This document shows positions 16,392-25,323 of a stretch of 64,000 nucleotides of DNA, one piece after another. A program made the translations under genes and the position numbers. Numbering within the stretch: position 1 is the stretch's first letter; the number at the start of each line of letters is the position of its first letter. Under the pieces are notes generated by a model that was given only the letters and a program-made list of their open reading frames with translations, was not told where the DNA came from and did not search any database. The DNA comes from Flavobacteriia bacterium 40-80 (GTDB lineage Bacteria; Bacteroidota; Bacteroidia; Flavobacteriales_D; Crocinitomicaceae), in assembly GCA_001899145.1 (NCBI GenBank), contig MKVF01000006.1:248001-312000 (forward strand), given 5' to 3'.

Positions 16392-17351
16392 TTATTTCAG
16401 ATTTGCCAGCCGTTCTGCCTGCTTCTCCAATGCTTCCCTGTATTCTTTTTTCAGGTCAGCAATAATCGCTTTTGCAGGACGAATCTGTTTAATGGCAGTC
16501 ACTCCCTGACCTGCAGACCAGATATCCTTCCAGGCCTTTGAATTATTCGCATTTAATTTCGAAAAATCTTCTTCTTTTTTCTGAGAAAGGTCCACTCCTG
16601 CTCTCTCAATGCTCTTTATCAGGAAATTGGCATTCACACCGGAAACCGCATCTGTATAAATAATATCATCAATTCCGGATTCGACCAGGATTTCTTTATA
16701 GTCTGCTTCTGCCAGGCTTTCTTCAGCCGCAATAAAATGTGTTCCCATATACGCAAAATCTGCTCCAATACATTCAGCTGCCGCGATATCTGCTCCGGAA
16801 TTAATCGCTCCGGCCAGTACTAATGCTCCTTTGTGGAAAGAACGGAATTCGGAAACCAACGCAAACGGATTTGCTAAACCGGCATGCCCGCCAGCTCCTG
16901 CGCTGACAGCGATCAATCCGTCCACTCCTGCTTCCAGCGCTTTTTGCGCATGACGCTTTTTAATCACATCATGAAAAATCAATCCGCCGTAGCTGTGAAC
17001 CGCATCAACAACCTCCTTGACTGCTCCAAGTGACGTTATTACAACAGGAACTTTATATTTCATGCACAATTGTAAATCAGACATAACTCTGGGATTGGTC
17101 TTGTTCACAATAATATTTACTCCAAACGGAGCAGGTTTGGTACCTGTTTCCTTCTCAAATTTTTCCAGTTCTGTTATTATCTCCACCAGCATATTTTCAA
17201 AATCCTGCTCTGTTCTTCCATTCAAAGAAGGAAATGTCCCCAAAACCCCGTTCTTACAGCATTCAACCACAAGCTTCGTTCCGGAAACTAAAAACATAGG
17301 TGAAACAATAACCGGTAAAGCCAATTGCGCTTTTAATTCTTCTATTTTCAT
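16392..17351 (-). CDS. Nitronate monooxygenase (2-nitropropane dioxygenase family)
   Basis: A 319-residue FMN-dependent TIM-barrel enzyme of the NPD family, which oxidises alkyl nitronates such as the toxin propionate-3-nitronate. Features are PVIVSPMFLVSG at the N-terminus, FGVNIIVN, the phosphate-binding SAGAGGHAG near 150, and GADFAYMGTHF. Some NPD-family members are enoyl reductases or have other roles, so substrate is uncertain. Monocistronic with its own terminator. Start ATG is preceded by AGGACAAA, a rare SD-like stretch. Confidence 0.88.
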   Translation of the reverse strand: MKIEELKAQLALPVIVSPMFLVSGTKLVVECCKNGVLGTFPSLNGRTEQDFENMLVEIITELEKFEKETGTKPAPFGVNIIVNKTNPRVMSDLQLCMKYKVPVVITSLGAVKEVVDAVHSYGGLIFHDVIKKRHAQKALEAGVDGLIAVSAGAGGHAGLANPFALVSEFRSFHKGALVLAGAINSGADIAAAECIGADFAYMGTHFIAAEESLAEADYKEILVESGIDDIIYTDAVSGVNANFLIKSIERAGVDLSQKKEEDFSKLNANNSKAWKDIWSAGQGVTAIKQIRPAKAIIADLKKEYREALEKQAERLANLK

Positions 17352-17430
17352 TTTGTCCTGTTATTCTAAATATCGTCCGCTAAAAATAGGAAATATATTA
17401 TCTCTCCCTACATTGTTCAACAATGAATAA

Positions 17431-17438
17431 TATCTTTG
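17431..17438 (+). promoter_or_regulatory. -7 element 5 nt before the start codon (ABC-F gene)
   Basis: TATCTTTG ends 5 nt upstream of the ATG at 17443. With the transcription start expected a few bases after the -7 box, the mRNA should be leaderless or nearly so. Confidence 0.65.
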
Positions 17439-17442
17439 CAGC

Positions 17443-19368
17443 ATGATCAATTTAGAACAGGTAGGAGTTCATCTTCCTCAGGGATATTTATTCAGCGAAA
17501 TCAGCCTGCAGCTGAATCGTAATGACAAAATCGGACTTGCCGGAAAAAACGGAGCAGGAAAATCCACTATGCTGAAGCTTTTAGCGGGCTGGAATCAGCC
17601 TTCGGAAGGAAAAATTCATAAACCGAAAGACTGCAAAATCGGTTTTTTGACACAGGATATTCATATTGATGACTCGCAAACTGTTTTTGACTATCTTAAA
17701 TATTCCAATGAAGAACTGAATTACTTACGGGATAGAATTGAGTTCCTCAATAATGAAATCACCAACCGGACAGATTACGAAAGCGAAAGCTACCTGAAAA
17801 TGCTGGACGAATTAAACGATGTCAATCACCAGTTTATCATTCATGAAGGATTTCAATGGGAAGAAAAAATCGCTTCCACATTGGAAGGTCTGGGATTTCA
17901 AAAAGAAGACTTTCAGAAAAAGCTGAGCGAATTTTCGGGAGGCTGGAAAATGCGTGCAGAGCTGGCAAAAATACTGGTAAACAAACCGGACGTTATTCTT
18001 CTCGACGAGCCGACCAATCACCTGGATATCATTTCTATTGCATGGCTGGAAAATTACCTTCAAAAATTTGACGGATTGGTCATAGCTATTTCTCACGACC
18101 GTCTTTTCCTGGATAATGTCACAAAAAGGACTATCGAGCTGATGAACGGAAAAGCGTATGATTATCCGTATTCTTATTCGCAATATAAAATCAAACGGGA
18201 AGAAGAGCTCGATCAGCTGGGTAAGGCTAAAAAGCAACAGGATAAAGAGATCAAACAAACGAAAGAATTAATTGACAAATATCGTGCAAAAGCGAGTAAA
18301 GCAGCGTTTGCGCAATCGTTGATAAAAAAGCTGGAACGTACTGAAATCATAGAAATTGACAACAACAGCGTTGCCAAAATGCGCATCTCATTTCCGCTGA
18401 GTGTTCAACCCGGAAAGTGGGTGCTTGAATTACATAATCTCGGAAAAACATACGGTGAAAAAACGCTTTTCAAAGCTATTAATATTACGGTCGGAAGAGG
18501 TGAAAAAATCGCATTGTTAGGTCCTAACGGAATTGGTAAATCCACTTTATTAAAGCTGATCATGAAACAAATTGAAGGTGAAGGAGTGGTTGAATTGGGT
18601 CACAATGTAAACATCACTTATTTTGCACAGGATCAGGCTGAAAAATTAAACATAAACAAAACGGTTTTTGAGACCGTTGATGATATCGCTACCGGCGAAA
18701 ACCGAAAAGATCTAAGAAGTATTCTGGGAGCGTTCCTGTTTTCAGGAGAAGACACCGATAAAAAAGTCGGTGTACTTTCCGGAGGAGAACGCACACGCCT
18801 TGCTTTGTGCCAGTTGCTTCTGAGTCCTTCCAACCTCTTAATTCTCGACGAGCCGACCAACCATCTGGATATTCAGAGCAAGGAAGTATTAAAAAAGGCG
18901 TTGATACAATATGAAGGGACATTTATCATTGTTTCTCACGACCGTGAATTTCTGGACGGTTTAACCAACAGGATCTGGGATATCGAAAATAAAACGCTAA
19001 AGATTCACCATTTTGATGTAAAAGAATATTTACAGAAGAAAATGGCTTCTGACTCCATGAATGCAGCAGCTGAAAGTAAAGACATTCCAGTTCAGGAAGA
19101 GCAAAAAACAGTTCCTGCTGATTCAAGGGAGCTTCGAAAACAGCGTTCACAAATCCAGAATAAAATCAAAAAGTCAGAAGAAGCAATTGAAATTCTTGAG
19201 CAAAAAGTAGCAGTGCTGGAAACTGAAATGGCAGACATTGATTATTCAGACGAGAAAAAATCAAGCACGACTTTAGAGGCTTATCAGAACGCAAAAAAGG
19301 CACTGGAAGAAGAAATGTTAAAATGGGAAGAGCTGGTGGAACAATCAGATGAATTAGGAGCAGAATGA
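17443..19368 (+). CDS. ABC-F family ATPase (ribosome-associated)
   Basis: A 641-residue soluble protein with two ABC domains and no membrane segments, the ABC-F pattern; such proteins act on the ribosomal E site. Walker A motifs are GKNGAGKST (34-42) and GPNGIGKST (about 363); signatures are SGGWKMR and SGGERTR; Walker B pairs are VILLDEPTNHLD and LLILDEPTNHLD. A charged P-site tip linker lies between them and a coiled coil ends the protein (about 565-635), as in Uup/YdiF-type members. It overlaps the DUF2797 gene by 4 bp. A leaderless transcript is predicted. Confidence 0.94.
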   Translation: MINLEQVGVHLPQGYLFSEISLQLNRNDKIGLAGKNGAGKSTMLKLLAGWNQPSEGKIHKPKDCKIGFLTQDIHIDDSQTVFDYLKYSNEELNYLRDRIEFLNNEITNRTDYESESYLKMLDELNDVNHQFIIHEGFQWEEKIASTLEGLGFQKEDFQKKLSEFSGGWKMRAELAKILVNKPDVILLDEPTNHLDIISIAWLENYLQKFDGLVIAISHDRLFLDNVTKRTIELMNGKAYDYPYSYSQYKIKREEELDQLGKAKKQQDKEIKQTKELIDKYRAKASKAAFAQSLIKKLERTEIIEIDNNSVAKMRISFPLSVQPGKWVLELHNLGKTYGEKTLFKAINITVGRGEKIALLGPNGIGKSTLLKLIMKQIEGEGVVELGHNVNITYFAQDQAEKLNINKTVFETVDDIATGENRKDLRSILGAFLFSGEDTDKKVGVLSGGERTRLALCQLLLSPSNLLILDEPTNHLDIQSKEVLKKALIQYEGTFIIVSHDREFLDGLTNRIWDIENKTLKIHHFDVKEYLQKKMASDSMNAAAESKDIPVQEEQKTVPADSRELRKQRSQIQNKIKKSEEAIEILEQKVAVLETEMADIDYSDEKKSSTTLEAYQNAKKALEEEMLKWEELVEQSDELGAE

Positions 19369-20156
19369 TACAAGGGACATTAAACAAAATGAAAGTTGAG
19401 CAAGGAGAGAAAATTCAGTATTCTCTGTACCTGAACGATCAGTTAATCAATATGAACGAACGGATCGGCTCTTCTTTCACAATGGAACTGACAGGCGCTA
19501 TTTTTTGCCTGAAATGCAATTCAAGGACTAAAACTTCTTTCAATCAGGGGTTTTGTTATAAATGTTTTCTGTCTGCGCCGGAATGTTCTCAATGTATCAT
19601 TAAGCCTGAATTATGCGAAGCTCATTTAGGAAAAGGCCGTGATCCGCAATGGGAACAAGATCATCACAATCAGCCTCATTATGTCTATCTGGCTGCATCA
19701 GATGCCGTAAAAGTAGGAGTCACCAGAGATACCCAGGTTCCTACACGATGGATCGATCAGGGCGCAAGTTCAGCAATTATCTTCGCGGAAACTCCCAATC
19801 GTTATGAGGCCGGAAAAATAGAAGTCGCTTTAAAAAGTTTTTTCACAGACAAAACAAACTGGCGGAATATGCTTAAAAATCAGGTGGATGATTCCATTGA
19901 TTTAATCAGCGAAAAATGGAATTTAGAAACACAGCTTCCGAGGGAAATTACGGATTTCATAACGGATGATGAAGAGGTTCATACATTCAATTATCCCGTA
20001 CTCTCCTATCCAGGCCAGGTAAATTCAATTTCCCTTGAAAAAGTCATTCGCTTCACCAAAGTGCTTGTGGGAATAAAAGGACAGTATCTGATCTTTGAAG
20101 ACGGAAGTGTCATCAATCTCAGAAAATATGGAGGTTACCAGGTAATTATCGGGTAA
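19365..20156 (+). CDS. DUF2797 protein with Cys-rich zinc-ribbon-like region
   Basis: A 263-residue protein of the DUF2797 family. Cysteines C48, C51, C64, C67, C74, C77 and C84 form a CxxC-CxxC-CxxC array like a multi-zinc ribbon. The next part, YVYLAASDAVKVGVTRDTQVPTRWIDQGAS, recalls a GIY-YIG-type beta hairpin fold (VYL, VKVGVT, RW, QGA), which would suggest nucleic acid binding; that resemblance is my inference. The ATG overlaps the ABC-F stop (ATGA), so it is translationally coupled to a ribosome-acting ATPase. Function unknown. Confidence 0.82.
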   Translation: MIQGTLNKMKVEQGEKIQYSLYLNDQLINMNERIGSSFTMELTGAIFCLKCNSRTKTSFNQGFCYKCFLSAPECSQCIIKPELCEAHLGKGRDPQWEQDHHNQPHYVYLAASDAVKVGVTRDTQVPTRWIDQGASSAIIFAETPNRYEAGKIEVALKSFFTDKTNWRNMLKNQVDDSIDLISEKWNLETQLPREITDFITDDEEVHTFNYPVLSYPGQVNSISLEKVIRFTKVLVGIKGQYLIFEDGSVINLRKYGGYQVIIG

Positions 20157-20174
20157 TTTTCCAGGTGGCAATAT

Positions 20175-20702
20175 TTATTCGTTTATATACCCGATCGTAT
20201 TACGTTTCGACTGGCTCTCAGTTTGCGAAAACTTTTGAAGATAGCCATAAATCAATTCAAACTGCTCTTCATGATCGTTGACAGATTTTTTCAGTTCTTC
20301 AAGCTCACATAAAATAGTTTCATTTGCCAGCAAAAGCTCACGCATCTTTGTAAAGACTCTTATAATCTGAATATTCACTTCGATAGCCTTTTCACTATTC
20401 AACACACTTGACAACATGAGAACACCATGTTCTGTGAACACATAAGGCAGCGTTCTTCTTCCTCCCCAACTTGAAGTCGCGTTTTGCGACTTCAAGTTTT
20501 CCCACTCTTCTGTTGTCAGCTGAAACATAAAATCTCCCGGAAAACGCTTTAAATTTCTTTTAACCTGTTCATTGATCCTTTTAGTTTCAACATCATAAAG
20601 GCCGGACAGATCACTGTCCAGCATCACTTTTCTATTTCTCAATTGATAAATTTTATTGATGATCGTCTCATCGGGAATGACAAAAGTCAGCTCGTTGCTC
20701 AT
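20175..20702 (-). CDS. ORF6N-domain DNA-binding protein
   Basis: A 175-residue protein with an N-terminal ORF6N domain (about 10-95), a KilA-N-related DNA-binding module common in phages and in isolated genes of Bacteroidota. Visible family features are VMLDSDLSGLYDVETKRINEQVKRN, RFPGDFMFQLT, the KSQNATSSWGGRR segment (71-83) and YVFTEHGVLMLSSVL. A C-terminal coiled-coil-like part follows. No other phage gene is near, so it is a solitary gene of possible phage origin. A 13-bp perfect palindrome lies inside the codons for residues 69-78. Its target and role are unknown. Confidence 0.88.
   Translation of the reverse strand: MSNELTFVIPDETIINKIYQLRNRKVMLDSDLSGLYDVETKRINEQVKRNLKRFPGDFMFQLTTEEWENLKSQNATSSWGGRRTLPYVFTEHGVLMLSSVLNSEKAIEVNIQIIRVFTKMRELLLANETILCELEELKKSVNDHEEQFELIYGYLQKFSQTESQSKRNTIGYINE
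20468..20498. repeat. Perfect 13-bp inverted repeat inside the ORF6N gene
   Basis: AACTTGAAGTCGC (20468-20480) and GCGACTTCAAGTT (20486-20498) are perfectly complementary with a 5-nt spacer. The sequence is inside an open reading frame, in the codons for NLKSQNATSS. Confidence 0.9.
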
Positions 20703-20814
20703 AATTAAAGTTTAGTCGTTACTATTGAAGTTATTAAAAAAATAGCTCTTTACAAAGCCTGAATTGTTTTTATTACTTAATGAATTAAGGAAAAATTACT
20801 ATTTGCTGAATAAA

Positions 20815-20845
20815 TTTGGATGTTTAGACGATATTACTATTTTTG
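20815..20845 (+). promoter_or_regulatory. Promoter of fabD
   Basis: TTTG (20815-20818), a 19-bp spacer and TATTTTTG (20838-20845) match the -33/-7 consensus; the ATG follows 33 nt downstream. Confidence 0.8.
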
Positions 20846-20878
20846 TCGCCGAGGATTTTTATCTAAAAACAAAAAAAT

Positions 20879-21760
20879 ATGAAGGCTTATGTTTTTCCAG
20901 GGCAAGGCGCTCAATTCTCAGGTATGGGAAAAGACCTGTATGATGCGTCTCCTGTTGCAAAAGAATTATTCCACAAGGCAAATGAGATTTTAGGATTTGA
21001 TATAACGAAAATCATGTTTGAAGGAACAGAGGAAGAGCTAAAACAAACGAAAGTAACACAACCTGCGATATTCTTACATTCAACAATTTTGGCAGCATGC
21101 TTAGGAGATGAATTCAAACCGGATATGGTAGCAGGGCACTCCTTAGGAGAATTTTCTGCTTTGGTTGCCAACAAAACGCTGACATTTGAAGATGGCCTGA
21201 AATTGGTCTACAAACGTGCGCTCGCTATGCAGGAAGCGTGTGAGGCTGTACCATCAACTATGGCTGCTGTTTTAGGCCTGGAAGATGATGTGATCGAAAG
21301 AATATGTAAGGAAACACCTGGCATTGTTGTTCCTGCAAATTACAATTGCCCAGGACAGCTGGTTATTTCAGGAGAAGTAGAAGCGGTTGAGCGTGCTTGT
21401 GAGAAATTAACGGAAGCGGGAGCAAAACGAGCATTGATTCTTCCTGTTGGAGGTGCTTTCCACTCTCCTCTGATGGAACCTGCAAAAAAAGAGCTCGCTG
21501 CTGCAATCGAAGCTACGACTTTCAGCCAGCCGACATGTCCTGTTTATCAAAATGTGAATGTGCAGGCGGTCAGCAATCCTGAAGAGATCAAAACAAACCT
21601 TATCAATCAGCTGACGGGTGCAGTAAAATGGACGCAGATTATGCAGGAAATGGTAAAAGACGGTTGTTCTGAAGTGATTGAAGTCGGACCGGGAAAAGTG
21701 TTACAGGGACTTTTCAAAAAGATCGACAGAAATCTGCCTTGCAGCTCTGCTTCTATTTAA
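20879..21760 (+). CDS. fabD: Malonyl-CoA:ACP transacylase
   Basis: A 293-residue FabD, transferring malonyl from CoA to acyl carrier protein to supply fatty-acid synthesis. The sequence begins YVFPGQGAQ, has the nucleophile GHSLGEF with S88, a QEACE helix, and the catalytic histidine in GGAFHSPLM. Length is normal. It is monocistronic between its own promoter and a strong terminator, away from other fab genes. Confidence 0.97.
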   Translation: MKAYVFPGQGAQFSGMGKDLYDASPVAKELFHKANEILGFDITKIMFEGTEEELKQTKVTQPAIFLHSTILAACLGDEFKPDMVAGHSLGEFSALVANKTLTFEDGLKLVYKRALAMQEACEAVPSTMAAVLGLEDDVIERICKETPGIVVPANYNCPGQLVISGEVEAVERACEKLTEAGAKRALILPVGGAFHSPLMEPAKKELAAAIEATTFSQPTCPVYQNVNVQAVSNPEEIKTNLINQLTGAVKWTQIMQEMVKDGCSEVIEVGPGKVLQGLFKKIDRNLPCSSASI

Positions 21761-21776
21761 AAACACCACATATAAA

Positions 21777-21813
21777 TATACCCTTATTACTTTTTCTAAG
21801 TAATAAGGGTATA
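21777..21813 (+). terminator. Hairpin after fabD
   Basis: TATACCCTTATTACTT (21777-21792) pairs perfectly with AAGTAATAAGGGTATA (21798-21813) across a 5-nt loop. There is no long T run after it, so it may act as a processing or bidirectional terminator. Confidence 0.7.
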
Positions 21814-21945
21814 AAATAAGTATAAACTAGATTGTTTATAAAATTTTTTAGTACATCTCTATTGTTTTTTACTATTAAACAAACACTAGCTATACAAAAC
21901 AGTCACTCCTTCCTGAATGTCACTTAGTTAATTACTCAGCGAACT

Positions 21946-22482
21946 TTATTTTGTACGGCATGGTTGCGCTGCCTTGTAATTTACCATAATGGTAATTCCT
22001 GAACAACCACCACACAGCGGGGTTACGTACCATACATCATAATGAAAAACTTGGTACCCCGTTCCAAATGTACTTAGTGCATGTGAATTGCAAGCATTTT
22101 TAATATAATTGATTAATGTTTCTTGTTCTGTAACAGACATTACTCCATCACTTAAAACATGCCAGCCTGTTGGAGTAAGTTCCGTTACAATAACCGAATT
22201 ACCATTTACTACTGGATTACAAGGACCTCCAGCAAATACCTGACAATTTAATTTATTATCAAGCGCACCTACAGTTCCAATTCCATCGATAATACCGCAT
22301 AATTTTGTACCTAGAGATGAATAACTCCACTCATTAATAACCGATAAGGTACAATGTTCTAATTTTGCAGGAAGATCACCGTCATGTACTGATTCAGAAT
22401 TATTTTTAATTTCTTTCCTACAGGATTGAAAAGTAGCAAACATTGCAGTGAATGTAACTGCTAATAGAATAAGTTTTCTCAT
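21946..22482 (-). CDS. Cysteine-rich lipoprotein of unknown function
   Basis: A 178-residue lipoprotein: MRKLILLAVTFTAMFATFQSC is a lipobox signal with Cys 21. The mature part has six further cysteines or so, notably FAGGPCNPVV and LCGGCSGITIMVNY near the end, suggesting disulfides or metal sites. No family recognised. The frame is open to 22530, but the ATG at 22482 begins the signal peptide and lies just after a consensus promoter. It is a solitary gene. AT content is higher around it than in neighbouring housekeeping genes. Confidence 0.75.
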   Translation of the reverse strand: MRKLILLAVTFTAMFATFQSCRKEIKNNSESVHDGDLPAKLEHCTLSVINEWSYSSLGTKLCGIIDGIGTVGALDNKLNCQVFAGGPCNPVVNGNSVIVTELTPTGWHVLSDGVMSVTEQETLINYIKNACNSHALSTFGTGYQVFHYDVWYVTPLCGGCSGITIMVNYKAAQPCRTK

Positions 22483-22508
22483 AATTAATTTAATTAAGTA
22501 CTGGAACA

Positions 22509-22538
22509 CAAAATTAACAAATAATAACAAAAAACAAA
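22509..22538 (-). promoter_or_regulatory. Promoter of the Cys-rich lipoprotein gene
   Basis: Minus-strand TTTG (22538-22535), 18 bp, TAATTTTG (22516-22509); the ATG at 22482 is 26 nt beyond. Confidence 0.75.
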
Positions 22539-22669
22539 CTATTTATTAATATATTTTGTCACAATATAAAGAGAATAATATTCAGATATGAAAATTACAC
22601 ATCATTTCAGGACATCTCAATTTATTTTTCACTTAATTCCCTAAAAAATAATACATTAAATATAGCAAA

Positions 22670-22691
22670 AACCCCGGGATTAACCGGGGTT
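22670..22691 (-). terminator. Terminator after aconitase
   Basis: AACCCCGG, GATTAA-type loop, CCGGGGTT; on the minus strand it is followed by TTTTGC. It ends the aconitase gene at 22718. Confidence 0.85.
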
Positions 22692-22717
22692 CAATTATTA
22701 AAAATAATATTATAATA

Positions 22718-24988
22718 TTATGCGCTATGTTGAGCTCTTTTAATCAGATTCAAGGCAGAACCTGCTCTAAACCATTCAATCTGTTGCTCATTATAGGTAT
22801 GATTTAATTTGATCTGCTCTTTTGTTCCATCTGAATGAACAATTTCTAATGTCAATTGTTTTCCCGGAGCAAAATCAACCAAATCAATAAAATTAAAGGT
22901 ATCGTCCTCTCTGATTTTATCATAATCCGCTTCATCAGCAAATGTTAATCCAAGCATCCCTTGTTTTTTCAGGTTAGTTTCATGGATACGTGCAAATGAT
23001 TTTACGATAACTGCTCTGACTCCTAAATGACGAGGCTCCATGGCAGCATGCTCACGAGAAGAACCTTCGCCGTAATTTTGATCTCCGACTACAATTGTAG
23101 GAATATCAGCCGCCTTGTACGCTCTCTGAACTGATGGTACAGCATCGTATTCACCTGTCAGTTGAGATTTAACCTTATTCGCTTCTTTATTGAAATAGTT
23201 AATCGCACCGATCAGCATGTTATTAGAAATGTTATCTAAGTGACCGCGGTAACGTAACCATGGACCAGCCATTGAAATATGATCCGTAGTACATTTACCT
23301 TCTACTTTGATCAGTAATTTAGCACCAGTGATGTTTTTTCCATCCCATGCAGGGAAATTTTCCAATAATTGCAAACGAGACGAATCCGGCTCTACAATTA
23401 CCTGAACATTTGAGCCATCTTCAGCCGGAGCCTGATATCCCGGATCTTCCACATCAAATCCTTTCGTTGGAAGCTCATCTCCTTTCGGAGGAAGCAGCTT
23501 CACTTGTTCTCCCTTATCATTTGTTAAGGTATCCGTGATTGGGTTGAAGCCCAGATTTCCGGAAATTGCCAATGCAGCAACCATTTCAGGAGAGGTGACA
23601 AATGCGTGTGTATTCGGGTTACCATCTGCACGTTTTGAGAAATTACGGTTGAATGAGTGAACAATCGTGTTTTTCTCTTGCTTATCAGCTCCTTCCCGAT
23701 CCCATTGTCCGATACAAGGTCCGCAAGCATTTGTAAATACCTTAGTTCCCATCTTCTCGAACGTAGCTATGATTCCGTCACGTTCAATCGTATAACGCAC
23801 CTGCTCAGATCCCGGATTGATTCCGAATTCTGCTTTTGGTGTGATTCCATATTTGACTGCCTGTTCAACAATAGAAGCGGCACGTGACATGTCTTCGTAA
23901 GAAGAATTAGTACAAGATCCGATCAAGCCCCATTCTATCTTCATTGGCCAGCCGTTTGCTTCTGCTTCCGCTTTCATTTTGGAAACCGGTGTTCCGCGAT
24001 CCGGTGTAAATGGACCGTTTATATAAGGTTCTAATTCTGTAAGATTAATTTCGATCAGTTGGTCGAAATATTTTTCCGGTTCTGCATATACTTCTGCATC
24101 GCCTGTCAGGTGTTCAGCAACCTGGTCAGCCAAAGCAACCACTTCCGCACGGCCTGTAGCTTTTAAATAACGACGCATAGCGTCATCGTATCCAAATGTA
24201 GAAGTAGTAGCGCCAATTTCAGCACCCATATTACAGATCGTTCCTTTTCCTGTTGCAGAAAGTGAAATTGCCCCATCACCGAAATACTCCACAACTGCAC
24301 CTGTACCGCCTTTTACGGTCAAAATATCTGCCACTTTGAGAATAACATCCTTTGCAGATGTCCATCCGTTCAGTCTTCCTGTTAATTTTACTCCGATCAG
24401 TTTCGGAAATTTCAGCTCCCAGGGCATTCCGGCCATCACATCCACTGCGTCAGCACCTCCTACTCCAATGGCAATCATTCCAAGGCCGCCTCCGTTTACT
24501 GTGTGTGAATCCGTCCCAATCATCATTCCTCCTGGAAAAGCATAATTCTCCAGCATTACCTGGTGAATGATACCTGCTCCCGGTTTCCAGAAACCGATTC
24601 CATATTTGTTGGAAATAGACGATAAAAAGTTGAAGACTTCATTGTTTTCATTCAGGGAGCGCTGTAAATCTGCCGAAGCGCCAACTTTTGCCTGAATCAA
24701 GTGGTCACAATGAACCGTAGAAGGAACAGATACTTTCTTTTTACCGGCTTGCATAAATTGCAACAAAGCCATTTGAGCCGTTGCATCCTGCATTGTTACT
24801 CTGTCCGGTGCAAAATCCACGTACGACTTGCCTCTTTCAAAAGCTTGCGTTGCGTCGCCATCCCACAGATGGGCATACAAAATTTTTTCAGAAAGAGTTA
24901 AAGGTTTTCCTACAATTTTTCGTGCTGCAGCGATCCGTTCCGGAAAACGTTCGTACACCTTTTTAATCATGTCTAAATCGAATACCAT
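22718..24988 (-). CDS. acn: Aconitate hydratase, mitochondrial-type
   Basis: A 756-residue aconitase of the mitochondrial/ACO2-like type, interconverting citrate and isocitrate in the TCA cycle. The 4Fe-4S cysteines are in [14 protein letters not shown] and [12 protein letters not shown]; catalytic-domain markers are DSHTVNGGG near 160, and the swivelling C-terminal domain has [17 protein letters not shown]. Length is normal for the type. It lies 335 bp downstream of acnB on the same strand; each gene has its own terminator. Confidence 0.95.
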   Translation of the reverse strand: MVFDLDMIKKVYERFPERIAAARKIVGKPLTLSEKILYAHLWDGDATQAFERGKSYVDFAPDRVTMQDATAQMALLQFMQAGKKKVSVPSTVHCDHLIQAKVGASADLQRSLNENNEVFNFLSSISNKYGIGFWKPGAGIIHQVMLENYAFPGGMMIGTDSHTVNGGGLGMIAIGVGGADAVDVMAGMPWELKFPKLIGVKLTGRLNGWTSAKDVILKVADILTVKGGTGAVVEYFGDGAISLSATGKGTICNMGAEIGATTSTFGYDDAMRRYLKATGRAEVVALADQVAEHLTGDAEVYAEPEKYFDQLIEINLTELEPYINGPFTPDRGTPVSKMKAEAEANGWPMKIEWGLIGSCTNSSYEDMSRAASIVEQAVKYGITPKAEFGINPGSEQVRYTIERDGIIATFEKMGTKVFTNACGPCIGQWDREGADKQEKNTIVHSFNRNFSKRADGNPNTHAFVTSPEMVAALAISGNLGFNPITDTLTNDKGEQVKLLPPKGDELPTKGFDVEDPGYQAPAEDGSNVQVIVEPDSSRLQLLENFPAWDGKNITGAKLLIKVEGKCTTDHISMAGPWLRYRGHLDNISNNMLIGAINYFNKEANKVKSQLTGEYDAVPSVQRAYKAADIPTIVVGDQNYGEGSSREHAAMEPRHLGVRAVIVKSFARIHETNLKKQGMLGLTFADEADYDKIREDDTFNFIDLVDFAPGKQLTLEIVHSDGTKEQIKLNHTYNEQQIEWFRAGSALNLIKRAQHSA

Positions 24989-25246
24989 TGTTCTTTTTGT
25001 TACTTCATTTAATCTCTTAATTTAGTTAGTTTTTCAGACATTAGTATTTAAATCAAAGTTAATTTTCACAATTTAAAATGATTCTATACAATTTCAATGA
25101 ATGGATAACTTTATCCAAACAATATGGGGTGCCACCCCAATTCTAAAAAAACAATTCACATTTTATTTATCTATCGTTGATGATAAAATAGGATCGAAAG
25201 CATCAATTAAGCTAACTTATTAATAAATTGAGCTAAAAATAAAAAA

Positions 25247-25271
25247 GCCGATGAAGAAAATCTCCACCGGC
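25247..25271 (-). terminator. Terminator after acnB
   Basis: GCCGATGAAGA and TCTCCACCGGC pair imperfectly around AAAA; the minus strand continues with TTTTTTATTTTT. Confidence 0.8.
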
Positions 25272-25323
25272 TAAAAAATATCTCGATCTATTTCAGAGTC
25301 ACTTCATTTACCACTTCTTTTGC

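Noticed and set aside
20175-20702. Prophage remnant around the ORF6N gene
   Set aside because: Adjacent genes are housekeeping (ABC-F, DUF2797, fabD) and no integrase, attachment repeat or structural phage gene is visible.
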